From contig NW_006763138.1 in assembly GCF_000264905.1 (NCBI RefSeq), positions 868,224-932,223 of the forward strand: a DNA stretch of 64,000 nt, written 5' to 3'. Source of the stretch: Stereum hirsutum FP-91666 SS1. Taxonomy: Eukaryota > Basidiomycota > Agaricomycetes > Russulales > Stereaceae. This document shows positions 45,154 through 56,741 of this stretch, piece by piece. A program made the translations under genes and the position numbers. Each line of letters begins with the position of its first letter. Position 1 is the stretch's first letter. Under the pieces are notes generated by a model. It was not told the origin of the DNA and searched no databases. It was given only the letters and a program-made list of their open reading frames with translations.

Positions 45154-46465
45154 TGTTGAAAACGAGGGATGGGGTGTGGCCCGAGCTTTTTGCGCGCTGT
45201 ACAGAACGACGAGTATATAAACCGCAACCGCTCGATGGAAGTGAGGAAAAAGACTCGGGACCGTCAGTTACGGCTTTCGAAGAAACACAGCCCTGTGTTG
45301 TGTTTTCATCTGATTCTGAACAAACGCCATCCCCAGGCCCTCTCACGCACGATCCGATCACCCATTTTATTTGTAGTGCAAAAGTCCACTCGAATCTTGC
45401 GAGGTCTATGCTGTAAATAATGCCACTTCTTCGTACGGGAACGTCTTACACTGCCAGCTTTTACACGTACCACAGCTAAAGCAAGCAGTGCATATCGACC
45501 AGCCTCGAGCGGGAGAAGCACCTATTGAACAGAAGCGAGAGCTTCCCCGCCTTTCCTGACGAGAAACCGCCGGAACTTACGGAAAATGATTCTTTCCGAC
45601 GTTGTCTTTGTAGTGAAACTGGTCGGGAAAGCCTTGATCTGAAACGGACCCGTCAAGGAGACGAGCGCGTAGGTATGCGGGTTGTTCAGAACAGCCAAAT
45701 AGGAATCGGAATACATCGATAATGGCAGACTCAACAGTGGGCACCACTACACTACTACTGGCAAAAACAGTGAGTAAAGAGAAAGAGACGGACAGAGAAA
45801 AAATATAGCAAAGGAGTGGGAGGCTGGAAGGGAGCACTAATAAAAGCAGCAATAAGAAAAAAACAATCCCACACCAGAAGACAGAAAGGAAGAAGGTAAA
45901 AGGTCTACGCAGAAGACAAAGAGGTGTACATATGTACGGAAAAGAAAACTAGGCTGCGATATACGAATATGAAGCAAAGAACTCGGTCAGGGTTCGAGAA
46001 ATCAATCAAGACGGCCGTACTGGCGACAAATCGAGACAGAGACAAAGAGTTCGTTGTACGAAGCGATACCCGGAAGTTACTCGTACACGACGGATTCGGC
46101 TGGGATGAGTCGAAGAGCCGTCAAGGTATATGTTGAATAATGAAATAAGGCTTAAATCAAGAGGACCGGAAGGAACCCTATGTAACACGCTGGTCAAAGG
46201 AGTGGATGGCAATCAACTGAAGCCGACCGAGGCGATGAGAGAGGCAGATAGATGGTGGCGGAAAGAAACAGAAACGAGAAAGTAGAGGATGAAATAGATG
46301 CCAAAAGGGAAGGGTGGTAAGACAGTGTTACAACAGGAAGGGTAGAGGGCGAAGTAAGCCATGGGAAATATGAAGCATGAACAGAGGTGATGGCAAATAT
46401 GAACAACAACAAAGAAAATATAAAGATGCGCACGCAAGGACGAGGAAAACGGCGGCCGCAAGAGA
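45154..46465. other. Intergenic 1.3 kb, no supported gene
   Basis: Minus-strand frames at 45522-45734 and 45577-45852 look faintly protein-like but overlap in different frames and match nothing. The rest is A-rich, likely 3' flank of the kelch/BTB gene. Confidence 0.4.
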
Positions 46466-49400
46466 CTACATGATGGGAGTTCCAGAGCCATACATGGCCC
46501 CTTCCTCCTCCCAGGCTGCCCGCTGCTTCTTCTTTTCTGACGACTTGTCCGACATCTGCGACATCACATCCGCGGAGTTTTTCATCTTGCGAGCCTCAGA
46601 CTTCGCCTTCAATTCCAGCGCCAACCTCTCCGTCCTGGCCTTCGCCTCCTCCTTCTTCCGCTTCTTCTCCTCTGCCTTCCGCTGACCCTCCTCCGCCTTC
46701 CGTCGCTTCGGATCGTCCGATGACGACTCGCTCTTTACGCTCGGCGTGCTGCTCTTCTTCGACTTGGTCGACGAGTCCTTATCCGAGGAGCGACCGAAGA
46801 ATCTCGATACCGAAGGCGACGTAATCGTTGGCGTGGAAGAACCTGGGAACTGAGGTTCGGGGGACTGCGGCACCGAACTCCTCGTGGCAACGCGAACTTG
46901 GTCGTAAGAAGCGTCGCGCGAGTGGGACTGCTGACGGGATTGTGCACGCGAATGTGCGCGTGCCTGCTCCACGATGGGGGAATGGGGGGCGTCGACATCG
47001 GGCAGCGATTGCATCGGTTGGTGAGCTGGTGACGCGTGAATCGTCTCGACTGGTGACCGCGCCTGCTTGCGAAGCTGGTCGAGGTTCGTTCCCTGCTTCC
47101 AGAGCACGTTGGGACCACAGTCGGGCGAGCGAGTCTGAGCGCGAAGGGACTCTGCTGTGTGCTGCTTCCAGAGCGTGTTGTGCGGTGAGTAGTCGCTGTA
47201 GTCATGCGTGACGGGGGACTCTGGCTCGATGGGTGCAAATTGGATCCCGCTTTTGCTCTCGACAGAGCTGTTGGAAAGGCGGCGAGGCGAGTATCCAGAG
47301 TCGAACTCGTTGATGACAGCGAGATAGTGAGGGCGTGGGTTGCCATAGGCGTCCGTAGGTATCGTGGGGTGGACGATAGGCATGGTCGACTGTAGAGGAC
47401 TGATGGGAGGAGAGAGCCAAGAGTTTCGACTGCGAGTGGAATCAGATATTGAGCTAATGGAGGGGGAGTACGTCAGCGACGGCGTGGTATCTGTGCTGTC
47501 TCTATATGTGCTCCGTGAAGAACGCGGTAGGTGGTAGGCAGGGAAGCGCGATATCGAACTCGTTGGCGTGTACAAAGCGGGCGCCCTGGCAGGACCGTCA
47601 TCGCTAGTGTAGCCTTCGATATCGGACCCCGAAGGCGTAGCGGACCCCGAGGAGATGGCATAGGGGGATCCATCAATCGGTGATACGCGAGACGGAGATC
47701 CTATTGCGGTCTCGAGGGTCAAGGCGGGCTGTGATCTTGACCGCACGTGATCAGGTACGAGTCCTTGGAGCTGAATGATAGCCTCGTCCACGGTGACATC
47801 GTCAATTTCCCTGCGTTCCGCATCTCCATCACCGACCACATCTTCCTCCTCGCCTGGTCCAAGCAGTTCGCCGTAGAGTTCAGCGGTCGCTGTTAGATCA
47901 GCATCAGTTCCGAGAGAGACCGTGCTGGTCGTGCGGTCGTGCAATCTTCGCTTGATGAAGAGCGCAGATGATTGGTTTGGATCTCTTGGTTGAGGTGATG
48001 CGAAAGGATGTTCTACATTCACGATCACAAAATTACTATATAAACACGGGCGCGGAAGCAGGTGGGGCTTTACCGTCTTTCTTCACGCCACCTCTCGACA
48101 TCCCGCCTCCAGCCTGACGCGAGTCTAATGTGCGCAAGGGAGCGTCGGACATTCCACGCGGGCGGGCTGTGGCGGAAGATCCATTCACTGAATCATCGCC
48201 ACCGCCTCCACCAGGACCACCGCCGTCCGTAGGACGACTGTAAGCGCCACCGCCACCGTCTTTGTCAGTTCGAGGACGAGCCACTGGCTTTTTCTGGTTG
48301 TAGAGCTGTGGAAGAGGTTCGGAAAAGGAACGTTAGAATAGACAATATATGAAGATAGCATAAAAGATTACCATGACGGTCTTAAGAGCGCTGCATTTAC
48401 AACGAAGGTGTGAATAAGTTATACTTGGTTGCATGATAAGGGAATACTCACCGAATCTGTAAGCTGCGACAGCTGCAGAGTGTGGCGACTTCGTAGACAC
48501 CAACAGAGGTCGCATTAGACAACGCTCTGTGCATCGCATGCTTCACCAACGCCTGGAGATGGGGCAAGTCGTAGTTCGTAGATAGAACTAACAAGGCGCT
48601 CAATACAGCAGGCGCGTGTTGAAGCGGGGTGAGCAGTGCCATCGAGTAGAAGTACTGCACCAAAGCTAGAGTCACGGGATATGGCTCTGAAAGAAGAAGC
48701 GTCCGGGGCGACAATCTAGGGTCTGGCCGTGGTAATTGCTGGTTGGCGCTCGCGACTTCAGGCATACCGACGTGACTGGAAGACAGAGGAAGGGTATCGA
48801 GGGCCCGTGTGGCCGCCTGGAGGAATAGCCTCCTCTGCTCCCTGAACCATGGCCACCGATCTTCCAGCACCTTCCGCGAACACTTGACCTTTCGGTCGTC
48901 GTCGCAGACGATCTCAAAGTCCGCTAGAATTCCTTCCTCAAGCGCCGCTAAACCCATCTCCTGCATTCTGACATCCAGCTCCGGCCGAGGCGGCTGGTAT
49001 ATCCCGAACGCCTCTAAATCAATGACGGCCACATGCTCCCAGCTGAGTAGCCGCCGATTGTAGTCCTCGACTAGGTTCCCATTTCGATTACCGAATATGA
49101 CGAACTTGTTAGCTTGCGCCCAAAGGCAGCTGCGGAACCATGAGCCTGAGTTTAGTGTACTGCCTGGGTCGATGCGGGTCCACGTCCTGTTGACGAGGTC
49201 TAAAGCCCAGACGGAGAATGATTGGTAGGTATGCGCAAGGTAGGTACCGGCGATGATGAGATGCGTGCCAAGAATAGCACCTGTCGGAAAACGGAGGCCC
49301 GGAGGAAATGAAGAGCCAGTCATCGAGGTCGACTGATCGTCGATTGCGAAGTCATTGGGTAGTGGAGAAAACACCTCCAACTCGCGCTTGACGTCGGTGA

Positions 49401-50454
49401 ACTAAAAGTTATGAAGGAAGTCAGAGAGCTGAGTGCGGAAGAGAGGAACTAGACACACATTATAGTTACTGTACAGATAGATGTCGGAGGGGTATTCCTC
49501 CGTCGGCGGTGCTGAGTACGGCAGGTGGATGAACGCGTCTCTCGGGGTAGGAGTCGAGGAAGGGCCGGAATCAACGCCCGTACGGAATGTGGTTCTCGAA
49601 GGAGTAGGTGTTTGGGCGTGCTTCATTTCCTCCTGAGGTAGACGAACACGTACGTCGGCCGAGACAGCAACGCTGCGGTAGGTACCACAATGCCTAGGGT
49701 AGTCACGCTTCTGCACCCATGTCTTCAGATTGAGGTCATAAACGAACACGTCGTCCAGCCAAACATTCTGTAGGTCTTGACCGCCGATGACGAAGAGACG
49801 GTCGCCGGTAACGGAGGATAGGTGGGCATAACGAGCTTTGGGCAAAGGAGAGGCGATGTCTTGAGCGCTCTGGGACCATGAACACGGCATCCAGCGGCGT
49901 GAAGAGAGGTCGTAAAAGCGAACGTCGTTGAGGACGCAGAGGTCGTCAGTATTCGCAGCATCGGGTTTGACTCCCATACCGCCGAACACGATGAGGTACT
50001 GATTCCCTGGTTAAAGATCGGTAAGCGACGGGATCAATAGGTGGGAAGGAAACATCCGGTAAACTCACAAGAGTCTGCGCTGTGAAAGTAACGGGCCCCT
50101 GGGATATCATCATCCGGCTGCGAAATGGGGAGGAGTTCCCACTGCAGAGTCTCAAGGTCAAACTCGTAGAGGTCAGAGACCATTCGTCGCTCGGTCACCA
50201 GCCGGCCACCCTGTAGATGAGTAGTCGGGAAAGGAGTTGAGCAAAGAGTATAGGACAAAGATGAGTCACATGCGCACAAAAAGATACATCTTGGAGCCGA
50301 CGACCGTTGTCGACGCACCCTGTCAGGCGAGGAAAAGTAGAGCTTAGTGTATGGGCCGGATGCGACGGGCTGGAGGGGAACGTACGACAAGTTTAGGTGG
50401 AACATTGCCCGTTGTCTTGCGGCAGAAAGTGGTCAGATCTGAGACCGAGTGCAT
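46466..50454 (-). CDS. Kelch-repeat / BTB protein, Ral2/LZTR1-like
   Basis: Likely Cullin-3 adaptor or Ras-pathway regulator by analogy with S. pombe Ral2 and animal LZTR1. Exon 1 MHSVSDLTTFCRKTTGNVPP is followed by GASTTVVGSKMYLF. Kelch blades with double glycines come next: GGRLVTERRMVSDLYEFDLE, VFGGMGVKPDAANTDDLCVL, FVIGGQDLQNVWLDDVFVYD and further blades to about residue 390. A BTB-like region contains ADFEIVCDDDRKVKCSRKVL and a helical stretch AVLSALLVLSTNYDLPHLQA, then VGVYEVATLCSCRSLQIRAL. The last two exons encode a Gly-rich linker (DGGGGAYSRPTDGGGPGGGG) and a 520-residue Ser/Pro-rich tail. The tail ends in a Lys/Glu helix (KAEEKKRKKEEAKARTERLA) and SGTPIM. About 1,200 residues. About seven introns. 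Confidence 0.82.
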
Positions 50455-53400
50455 CGTTGTGCGCGACGGTGCGCGAGCCGTGGTCAAAGACACTGCTGGG
50501 GACGGCGACGGGAGGAGGAGAGCGCTGCCGGGAAGAGGATGGGATTAAGCGTGCAAGTCTGTCGTACAGCTTTAATATTATTACATAAGCCTTCTCATCC
50601 CCCTGCGGAGTTTCAACGGCCCACAGATCTCAGATCCCAGATCGCGACCTGCCCGACAGCGGGGCCCGGCGTACACCCGTCTGTCGTGCTCCTGGCGCGA
50701 ACAGCTCCGTTGCATTTTTTCGCTCTCACCCGTCTCCACCCTCGAAAAACTCTTGCTTTTATCTCGCTCGATGCTGAGACCTTTGAAAGCGCAGGCGTGT
50801 CTTGATGCTAGCTGTTGCCAAGGACGAAACCCAGAGAATGGAACCAGGATTGGCTGCCATATGCCTGCATCCATCCTCTACCATCGGCTCATGATTTCGA
50901 ACAAGATTTATACGTCTACCGGCATTTGACGCAATGTTGGAATGATCGTTCTCATTAAGAAAGAAGGCCGACTCGACGCTGGATACCGATTGTGTCCATT
51001 CCCTCCCAAAAACTCGTCGTTATTAGTATTTGCGGATATGCGATGCGTTCTTTCGTCGGTTTCTGACGGACGAAATCGCCAAGTTACCCCCTTGGTTTTC
51101 TTCTAGCGCTATTGCGCCGCCAGCCTGCTAGCAAACGCTCTTCTGGTCCCTTGTGCCATGTGTTTTCTCAAGATCGCACACACCCATCATGCTTCTCCTT
51201 GTCCTGTCTACCACGTCTGTTCTCTCTTCAAATTCTGCACCCGCATACGCTCATGTGAACTTCCAGTCGCCTATAAGACCACCGTGAGCACATAGTCTCA
51301 ACGCCCACTGGTATTCTCCCCGGTGACCTTCGCCGGCATGTGGCTCAGGAAACCCAAAGGTAACCATCCCGCCTCCATCCGTAGTCGTGGCGTTCGCGAT
51401 CTACTTCCGTGCAAAAAGCTGTACCTCGCATTCGCCGCGGGGCTTTTCTCGATGTTCCAACCCTAATTTTCCTATGGTTTTCCTTTCGAGGCCTTTTGCT
51501 TGATATTTTCTGGTTCGCTTGTCAATCCTTCCATAGCTCCAGACTGTCGACCGTCTTGCATGCCTCGCCGACTGGTCTGTGCGCTGCTTCCAGTCCAGGA
51601 CGTTCCCCCAACGGTCGGATCCGGTATCGACCGATAACATGGTGAGTTACTCCTCGACGGAGACAAACTGATTCAGGCTGTCAAGGACATGTGTACGCGT
51701 CGAGATCCGTTTATCTGTGCCTCGACGAGCCTGTTCCTGTCTGATGTTGCTCTGCCCCATCGTGCCTTGCGAAGGCATATCAAGGCCTGGTACTAGACGG
51801 TATGTCGATCTATATTTCAACATTATATTGAATTTGAGTGGCAACAGCGTGGAACAGATTTACAAACTCAAACGGATCAACGAGGAATCGGTTCGGGTCC
51901 GGGACGTTTCCCCATCCTATGTCATATGTTTGCCTGTATCTCATATATATTCTCGCACCAAAGTGAGTTGGCTTCTCCTCCCGTAATTCTCTTGCCCTTT
52001 TAGGTTCGCCATTCTCCATAGCTAACTGTGAGAGAAAAACCCAGCGAATCATATCCACGCCGGCTTATTCCAGCCACTCACAATGTTGCCGGATGTCCGT
52101 CTGCTCTACCTCGTGCATCTCTACCGTGCTTTCTCACTCTGTGCCAGGTGGAAACGCTTCTGCTTTGCCCTTCTGAGCATACGACTCACAAGCATTCTAT
52201 CATAACCTGGCCAACGCTCAGCGCTCATTAGCCGACAGTCAAGGCTTTCCGACCCTCGTGAGAGAACCCCGCTATCTGCCAACGGATAGTAGTCTGTATC
52301 ATACCAGCCCTTCCCGCCCTACCTGGTGTGCGCAGTTGACTCTCACAACGCTATCTCTCCTATATTCGTCTTTAACTTTTTTCTCTAGCCCAGACCTCTT
52401 GGAGATACCAAGGCCTCCGTTCTTGTCATGTCTCCCTACGTTCACCACCATCATGTTCGGGAATGCGTACGACCGAACAGCGGTTCCCATCGTTTACTCG
52501 CGCTAGCTCACGCTGCCAATCGCTTGTCTTTGCTTTACGCTTTCCCCAAGGCTCTCCAGCTCCCTTCAAAGCACCCTTCACCGCGACCGGTACGTAACAA
52601 CTAAAGCTAAATCAGACTGCGCCTGTCATCGTCGCGTTCATGGCCGGCCCATTTCTGTTTCCATTCCATTCCCTACCCTACAACGCCATCCTTCCCAGAT
52701 ATTATCCCCTTCTGCATCACAACTATCTCTTCTGCTACATACCTTACCTCTCCTCGTTGCTCTCTGATGGATCTGTCAAAACCTGCCATGTCGCCATGTC
52801 AACTCCCACCCTCTCCTAACCTCCTTTGTTACTTGGCCTCTTTCTCTCGGTCGCCTCGCCCGAACCGTCCTCCCCTGGTACAGATGGTCCAAGACCCAGA
52901 CGACCATGATCACTGTCGCCATTCGCTCAATGGTTCGCATCTGCCAATGACCGTCTCGAGCCTGTGTCTAGGCATTCCGAGTCCAATACCAGCCCCAAGG
53001 ATCCATTGACGACAATCACCCGTTAGCCCATCCCCTATGTGGCCTACGCCGAGCCGATCTACAACCCTCACGAGTCGAAGTCATCCGTTGACGATCAGAC
53101 CAAGAACAGACTACCCACCGACTGCTGACTGAAGTACTTAGGGGATTTAAAGGAGGCTTGTGCGTCGTCTATTGACGCGTTTTTTTCATGTCCGTTAGTG
53201 TCCTCCTATGTACTCCATTGGTACGAAGAACGACGAGTAGTTGCCCACCTTTCATCGTTCAACATGGGAACACAAAACATGCGGTCCAGGCTGGTGCTAG
53301 TGGAAGTGGCTAATTCCGATGGCGGTGGCTCGTATTTCAAAGGGGTGATCTGATGATTCGAGCTTGAACTCGAGGGGACGCAAAGTACGTGGAAGTCGCT

Positions 53401-55645
53401 TAGATCGGCGTCCGAAAAGTTTCCGAATATCGGCTGTGGCAGGGCGGGGAGGAGTCAAGACTTGGGATGTTGAGATGTTGACAGAGTACAGTACTATTCA
53501 CACCCAACTCTACGCGCACGAGACAATTTCTGGGCCTCGATCTTAGCAGCGCATGGTATGAATCTGTTGTGTATATCTGTCCATATTTTATAGAATGCTT
53601 TTGGGTCGAACTTGACCCTGCGAGACGGACAAAGTCGCAGTTATGCAGAGTTACCCTTGATGTTGATGGATCGATCGACTCCGGGAGACGAAAGCGGCTA
53701 CGTCTTCCTTCCCGGGTCATTGACTCCAGCCATCAGCCAACGGAGATGTCGGCTGCTATTGGGAGCGCATTGTCGCGCTAGCAATGTAGCTGCGCCAGGA
53801 TATCCAATGACAGAAAAAACATAACCGCGCCTAATTCGCAGAGCACTACAAGGCACGCAGGACGACCGAGGCTATTCATACGAACCTCAGCCCCGTAAGG
53901 TAGTACATTTGGACACTGGCACCTGCTGCCACTAGCAATGTTTCCTTGCCCCCACTTTCGCCCGAGCCCATGAGCGCCTTCAAAGAATCATCGACGCTCT
54001 TCAGCGGTTCGCTCGGTTCGCCGACCTCAACCAGTGTAGACGGGTACTGCTGCAATCCACACCCATGGACGCACAACAGCACCACGATCGTCGGTCTCCA
54101 GGAACTCCAGGGGTTGTCGCACGACATAAGGAGATGCTGATGTCGCGATATTTGCGGCGATTATGAGAACGACCATGGCGATATCGCGCCAACAAGGAAG
54201 AATATGTGTCGCTTGTTTTTGTCACCTTTCCGAGTCCTTCCGGCCCTGGTTCTCCTTCGGGAGAGGATCCAGATGTGGGAGTACAGAATGTCTAAGGAAC
54301 TTAGAGCGATTAGGATCGGAAAACGGCGGGGGTCATCGAATGGGAGATGGGGGAGGCGGTATGCTTACCAGACGACCATCCAAGCAGGAGAATAAAATAT
54401 GAGAAACAGGAGACACGACCTGCACTGGATGGACAGATGACGGAACCTGTAAAATAATACCGCAAAACACGCTACGAAAGGCCTGAAGAAACTCGCCAAA
54501 GGATCCCAGGAGAGCAGAGAAGAGCAAAAAGACAGAGCCTGAGTATGTCTGCTACCCAGTCGGAAGGTCGATTTGGAGTCAGACGTTTTGGACAATGTTG
54601 GCTCTGATGTGGGAGACTGAACAAGTATATTTTTGGCCTGCACATCACTGTGTAGAATACGACCATCAGTTTCTTGCGGTAGTCGCATGCATCCTCGCCG
54701 GATCGGACACGAAAGGGCGGTGGGGTCTCAATCGCTATCACAGTGCGATGCCCGGCGGTAACTGGAGTCCAGAAATGTTTTGAGAGGATGGGTACTGTAC
54801 GAATGGGACCGCGATACCAGGAGGTGGATGAAATGGAATGAAGGCCGTGATGCGAAACCTGCAGCCTGAGGAAAAGGACATAAGTAGACCTCAATTAGAA
54901 AAAATGATAGTAGTGATGAAAACAGTGTCCAAACGAATGGCAAGGCGCATGTCGTACAAGACAAAGCCTCTGCATGCCTTGCGTATATGTAATTTAGCGA
55001 GAGCGAACAGGCAGGAACAGGCCCACGATGATGTGCGAAGGAAAGTTGACGACGTGTAGCCCTGGAACAGGCGGGATGCATATTGGTACGAAGGTTCGAT
55101 CCTAAATCTAACATTTGGGCGAAATTTGTCACAAAATTTGGCGCCACATATGTACGCATTCGGATCGGGTAACCCTCCTTTTCAGAGACTTTGGTACGCA
55201 CAACGGATCGAACCATCGTTTGCGAAGACCCTGCATGCAATCTAAGCATCGCTATTATTCGCGGTGTAAATGTGTACTTCGGACCCGATAGCGAGTAAAA
55301 ACACCTTTTTTCAGTCCAACTTCATTGACGAGGACAGCGCGCTCGAGATTGCCTTCGCGCACATGTGTGTTGCGAGCAAAAAATGTCGAGATTTGCCTAC
55401 TGTGAAGTTAGGAAATGATAACTTCTACTCGCTTTTGTGCGTACGTGGATCGAACCTAAGATACAAAGCTTGACTTGTGTCAGCATTTGGGATCGGACCA
55501 CTGCTGAAAAAAGGCCCAGTCTTTGTACTTTTGCGATCGGACATGGAGATCTTTTCGCTCCTGGAACCAGAATATCATCATGTGGCGTAGGTGGCTTCCG
55601 GCCGATGTGGCACCATCGAGTCAAGCAAGGTCAAGAATTGGCCTG
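50455..55645. other. 5.2-kb region without a convincing gene
   Basis: Lies between divergent genes. Plus strand is pyrimidine-rich at about 51100-52900, with many short frames broken by stops. Small protein-like pieces occur at about 51680-51790 and 52920-53130 on plus, but I could not join them into a gene with good splice sites. The last 450 bases hold repeated GGATCGRACC-like motifs. It could be an unrecognised fast-evolving gene, a long untranslated leader, a non-coding RNA or an old insertion. Confidence 0.4.
55093..55542. repeat. Cluster of GGATCGRACC-like motifs upstream of PDX3
   Basis: GGTTCGATCC at 55093, GGATCGGGT at 55162, GGATCGAACC at 55205, CGGACCCGAT at 55280, GGATCGAACC at 55447, GGATCGGACC at 55490 and CGATCGGAC at 55534. 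Both orientations are used, and several copies are preceded by a TACG. One more copy, GGATCGGACA, lies at 54700. Confidence 0.6.
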
Positions 55646-56531
55646 ATGCATCGAGTCTATCGACTCTCTCGTCCTCGGCCAGTCTGCTCCAGATCTCTCT
55701 CTCTACACCATAAAAAATTTCCACCCAACCTCCTCAGAGTCTCACAAATGGTCGACGCCGTCCCCACCCAAGAATACTTGCACGCCGATCCCGACAAGAT
55801 CCAAGTCGTCACCCACGAAACCTACCGTACCCCAGACATGCTCTCCCCTGCCACCGTCTCACCTAACCCACTCGACCAATTCCGCACATGGTTCACCTCG
55901 CTCGAGGGGAAGGTTCATGAACCGGAAGCTATGGCTCTTTCTACCGCGACACCAGATGGGATTCCATCCACACGCATCGTCCTGTTCAAACAACTCGACC
56001 AGAAGGGGTTCGTGTTCTTCACGAATTATAACTCGCGCAAATCCCGCGAGTTGTTGGCGAATCCGAATGCTTCGCTCGCATTCTACTGGAGGGAGGTTCA
56101 TAAGCAGGTGAGGGTCCTGGGGAAGGTAGAGAAAGTGAGCAAGGAGGAAAGCGAGGAGTATTTCCGGAGTAGGCCGGTGGGCAGTCGGTTGGGAGCTTGG
56201 GCGAGCAAACAGAGCTCGGTGATCGGGGAGGAGGACATTCATGAGCATTTGGCTGAGGTGGAGAAGAGGTTCGGTGCGACGGAGAAGGATAAGGAGGCGG
56301 ATATCCCATTGCCCGAATTCTGGGGAGGCTGGAGAGTCATTCCTACGTGCGTATTGTTGCATCCTGTGTATTCATTTGTTCATGGGCTAATTTAATGGCT
56401 ATTACCACAATAGGGAGATCGAGTTTTGGGCTGGAAAGCCGTCTCGCCTACACGATCGTGTACGGTACTTGCTCAAGGAGGGCTCATCCCCAGACGCACC
56501 CGAGTGGATCATAGATAGGCTATCTCCCTGA
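55646..56531 (+). CDS. PDX3: Pyridoxamine 5'-phosphate oxidase
   Basis: FMN enzyme converting pyridoxine/pyridoxamine phosphate to pyridoxal phosphate. Core: [40 protein letters not shown] (FMN phosphate site), [73 protein letters not shown]. After one intron come [20 protein letters not shown] and ending WIIDRLSP. Every family motif is present, including the C-terminal RLHDR. The usual cytosolic start would be [10 protein letters not shown] at 55748. An in-frame Met at 55646 adds 34 residues, [20 protein letters not shown] and on, rich in Arg/Ser and free of acids, like a mitochondrial presequence. I report the longer form. Confidence 0.93.
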
Positions 56532-56741
56532 CAAACCATCGTTCCGTCCATCGACCAGAAAAACAAACTGTAGCACTAGTCAAGAAGCAAAGGAATTTAA
56601 GTTGTTGTACCACCACTCTGATAATCATTGAGACCGAGTAGATAGAGAACGGGTCTTGTAGTTAGCCTCCGAGCATCAAAATCGTTTCCATTCATTCGCA
56701 TTCTATCGTACACATTGTCGGACAATTGCAAGACTCTTACT

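Noticed and set aside
54365..54688. Minus frame with a kinase-like HSDVQAKN peptide
   Set aside because: The H-x-D-x4-N pattern is alone: no glycine loop, DFG or helical lobe in any nearby frame. Probably chance.
55093..55102. GGTTCGATCC looks like a tRNA B box
   Set aside because: The flanks do not form a T-stem, D-arm or acceptor stem on either strand, and the same motif recurs several times nearby. No tRNA gene was found in the window.
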